From contig PWFE01000018.1 of the NCBI GenBank assembly GCA_003554115.1, positions 1 through 13,767 of the forward strand: a stretch of DNA of 13,767 nt, given 5' to 3'. This document shows positions 12,691-13,767 of this stretch, in pieces. Numbering within the stretch: position 1 is the stretch's first letter; the number at the start of each line of letters is the position of its first letter. Source of the DNA: Haloferacaceae archaeon (lineage in GTDB: Archaea; Halobacteriota; Halobacteria; Halobacteriales; Haloferacaceae). The notes beneath the pieces were generated by a model. That model saw only the letters and a list, made by a program, of their open reading frames with translations. It was not told the DNA's origin and searched no databases. The position numbers and the translations under genes were made by a program.

Positions 12691-13425
12691 ATGGAAATTC
12701 AGGAAATCCTCGTTTTCTTCGCTGTGCTGGGCGGTGGAGCCTTCTTGTGGTACGGTGCTTCGAAGCATTTCTACAAAATATGGCTGATTAAAAAGTCAAC
12801 CGAAGCACAAATTCATAACGCAGCAAGCACCGATGGTTTTGTAAGAATACATGGAAAAGCACAGCAATCTAACGACGTCTTGGAGTCTCCTATCGAAGGC
12901 GCCGAGTGTTTATCATATGAATATGAAATTGAGAAAAACACCAGAAACGGTGCAACGAAGGAGCATAATGCTTGGTGGAAAAGTCTGGATGATGGCAGCG
13001 AATCTGTTGAATTCACCGTTGAAGACCCTACTGGGAAAGCAAACATACAGACAGACGCAGTTTCGCTTGAATACGATACCGTACACATGATTTCAAATGA
13101 ATCAGAAATCCCAGAGAATGTCGGTGTGGATCTCATTCAAATTGCGAAACAGGGCCTAGAATCTAAATCAGGAACGATAAATCGAAACCGAAGAATACGG
13201 CTCAGAGAAGGCACGATTCAACCTGATGATCGCATATTTGTACTCGGTGAATTTGTGGATGAAAATGGCGTGATAAATCTGGATGCCACTGGACGGACGT
13301 ACATTTCAAACAGAGGCGTTGATGAAGAAATCAAACAATTAAGGAAGCCAGCGATCAATAGTTTTATATTTGGGTTTGTTTTTGTGTCTTTCGCAGTAAT
13401 CGCTGCCGTTGTGAATCTACTGTAG
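12691..13425 (+). CDS. GIDE/BAM-domain membrane protein (MULAN-like, lacks RING)
   Basis: A 244-residue protein with an N-terminal membrane helix (about 6-24, ILVFFAVLGGGAFLWYGA), a large soluble domain (about 46-208), and a C-terminal membrane helix (about 222-243, SFIFGFVFVSFAVIAAVVNLL). The soluble part shows the GIDE/BAM pattern known from the eukaryotic mitochondrial E3 ligase MULAN/MAPL: FVRIHGKA, LESPIEGAECLSYEYEIEKN, TVEDPTGKANI, then REGTIQPDDRIFVLGEFVDENG. The eukaryotic C-terminal RING finger is absent, so it cannot be a ubiquitin ligase by itself. The domain is thought to sit beside the membrane, with unknown ligand. The start is fixed by the TATA box 25 bp upstream. G+C is visibly lower (near 40%) than rqcH, and codon use is AT-ending, suggesting transfer. 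No co-directional partner overlaps it. Confidence 0.75.
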   Translation: MEIQEILVFFAVLGGGAFLWYGASKHFYKIWLIKKSTEAQIHNAASTDGFVRIHGKAQQSNDVLESPIEGAECLSYEYEIEKNTRNGATKEHNAWWKSLDDGSESVEFTVEDPTGKANIQTDAVSLEYDTVHMISNESEIPENVGVDLIQIAKQGLESKSGTINRNRRIRLREGTIQPDDRIFVLGEFVDENGVINLDATGRTYISNRGVDEEIKQLRKPAINSFIFGFVFVSFAVIAAVVNLL

Positions 13426-13439
13426 AATGGACGTGTAGT

Positions 13440-13471
13440 GCGGAAACACTGAACACACTCAGTGGTTTCGC
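13440..13471 (+). terminator. Hairpin after the GIDE gene
   Basis: CACTGA (13447-13452) pairs with TCAGTG (13459-13464) around a 6-base loop. The stem continues as GAAA/TTTC and GC-type pairs with single-base bulges on each side, reaching 13440 and 13471. It starts 15 bases after the stop codon. There is no following T-run, so it may protect a 3' end rather than terminate. Confidence 0.45.
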
Positions 13472-13490
13472 GTGCAACGAGATACCCGCC

Positions 13491-13583
13491 ATGGCGAACC
13501 CGAAGTGCGGACAGGTCGGGACGATTGCCAACACGCCGGGGTTTATCATGGTAGACGGTCAACATCAGGCAGATACACAATGA
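13491..13583 (+). CDS. Possible 30-codon small ORF overlapping the class II aldolase start
   Basis: ATG at 13491 opens a 30-codon frame ([20 protein letters not shown]...) ending in a TGA (13581-13583) that overlaps the aldolase ATG as ATGA, the pattern of translationally coupled genes. The first 18 codons mostly end in G or C, as in real genes here. Against it: the likely aldolase TATA box (13542-13547) lies inside it, the peptide is not acidic, and no family is recognised. It may be chance. Confidence 0.2.
   Translation: MANPKCGQVGTIANTPGFIMVDGQHQADTQ
13542..13547 (+). promoter_or_regulatory. Likely TATA box of the class II aldolase
   Basis: TTTATC lies 33-38 bp before the ATG at 13580, which would put the transcription start within about 10 bases of the ATG. 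The bases before it (CGCCGGGG) are unusually GC-rich for a haloarchaeal promoter, so the call is tentative. Confidence 0.4.
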
Positions 13584-13767
13584 CGTTCCACGGCGGTAGC
13601 GATCTGTCGACGGTGTACGACGACGCACTGGATTCCGGCTTCGGCCTTATCGCAAGCAATATCGCCGAACCGAATACGATGATCGGCCTGATCGAAGGAG
13701 CCGAACGCGTTGATTCGGATCTGCTTTTGCAGATGAGCAATGGAGCCTGTACCTTCGCCGGCAACGG
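13580..13767 (+). CDS. fba2: Fructose-bisphosphate aldolase, class II, N-terminal part (3' end outside window)
   Basis: The frame from ATG 13580 stays open to the window edge and gives 62 residues: [20 protein letters not shown], then [20 protein letters not shown], then [19 protein letters not shown]. The segment [17 protein letters not shown] matches the class II aldolase entry strand (the bacterial consensus is roughly A-x-N-x-x-(D/N)-x-x-x-x-x-x-(I/L)-x-A-A), and [11 protein letters not shown] corresponds to the QxSxGxxxxxxG turn. Haloarchaea are known to carry a metal-dependent class II enzyme of this kind, used in fructose/sugar breakdown, beside a class I enzyme. The Zn ligands and the catalytic Asp lie further on and cannot be checked here. 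It is the second, evolutionarily unrelated aldolase of this window. Confidence 0.8.
   Translation, partial: MTFHGGSDLSTVYDDALDSGFGLIASNIAEPNTMIGLIEGAERVDSDLLLQMSNGACTFAGN

Noticed and set aside
1..13767. Very frequent GTCGAC hexamers, looking like a repeat or modification site
   Set aside because: They fall mostly in coding frames as Val-Asp, Ser-Thr or Arg-Arg codon pairs and follow from haloarchaeal codon and amino-acid bias; no spacing pattern was seen.
1..13767. tRNA, rRNA, CRISPR, IS element or integrase
   Set aside because: No cloverleaf, regularly spaced repeats, transposase motifs or target-site duplications were found on reading both strands.

Overview
The window reads as a chromosomal segment of a halophilic archaeon (class Halobacteria). 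The proteins are acidic, and the dominant codons are GC-rich Asp/Glu/Val codons (hence many GTCGAC hexamers). Several genes have a TATA-like element about 22-28 bp upstream of the start codon and little room for a leader, as on leaderless haloarchaeal transcripts. The gene families are typically haloarchaeal: a class I (DhnA-type) aldolase coupled to FBPase, a MenB with an acidic insert, a GAF-PAS histidine kinase, and an archaeal RqcH/NEMF. The genus cannot be fixed from the sequence. No tRNA, rRNA, IS element, CRISPR array or prophage gene was seen.

Layout. 1-195: C-terminal end of a methylmalonyl-CoA epimerase. 268-774 (minus): small membrane PH-domain (bPH2/YdbS-like) protein in an AT-rich island. 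775-1122: AT-rich gene-free stretch dense in short direct and inverted repeats. 1123-1761: helix-hairpin-helix protein. 1983-3670: class I fructose-bisphosphate aldolase and fructose-1,6-bisphosphatase, overlapping by one base; this is a gluconeogenic two-gene operon. 3779-4972: MscS-type mechanosensitive channel. 5066-6007: cation diffusion facilitator preceded by a foldable leader whose last stem covers the start codon. 7215-6008 (minus): two overlapping bPH2 genes (YdbS/YdbT-like pair), the second abutting the CDF gene stop-to-stop. 8231-7317 (minus): menB. 8355-9938: soluble GAF-PAS histidine kinase. 10259-9942 (minus): small unrecognised haloarchaeal protein. 10392-12512: rqcH (NEMF family, ribosome quality control). 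12691-13425: AT-rich GIDE/BAM-domain membrane protein without a RING finger. 13580-end: N-terminus of a class II fructose-bisphosphate aldolase.

Themes. (1) Central carbon: class I aldolase, FBPase and the start of an unrelated class II aldolase lie within 12 kb, suggesting a division between gluconeogenic and glycolytic aldolases. (2) Membrane/envelope: MscS, CDF, three bPH2 proteins and a GIDE protein. (3) Regulation: several start regions carry perfect inverted repeats. The best are the CDF leader (9-bp stem over the AUG), the GIDE promoter (7-bp arms bracketing the TATA box) and the kinase promoter (8-bp arms). These are sequence observations only; no function has been shown for any of them. 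No obvious new defence system or mobile system is present. The CDF leader, the GIDE gene with its promoter, and the dispersed PH-domain family are the most promising leads.
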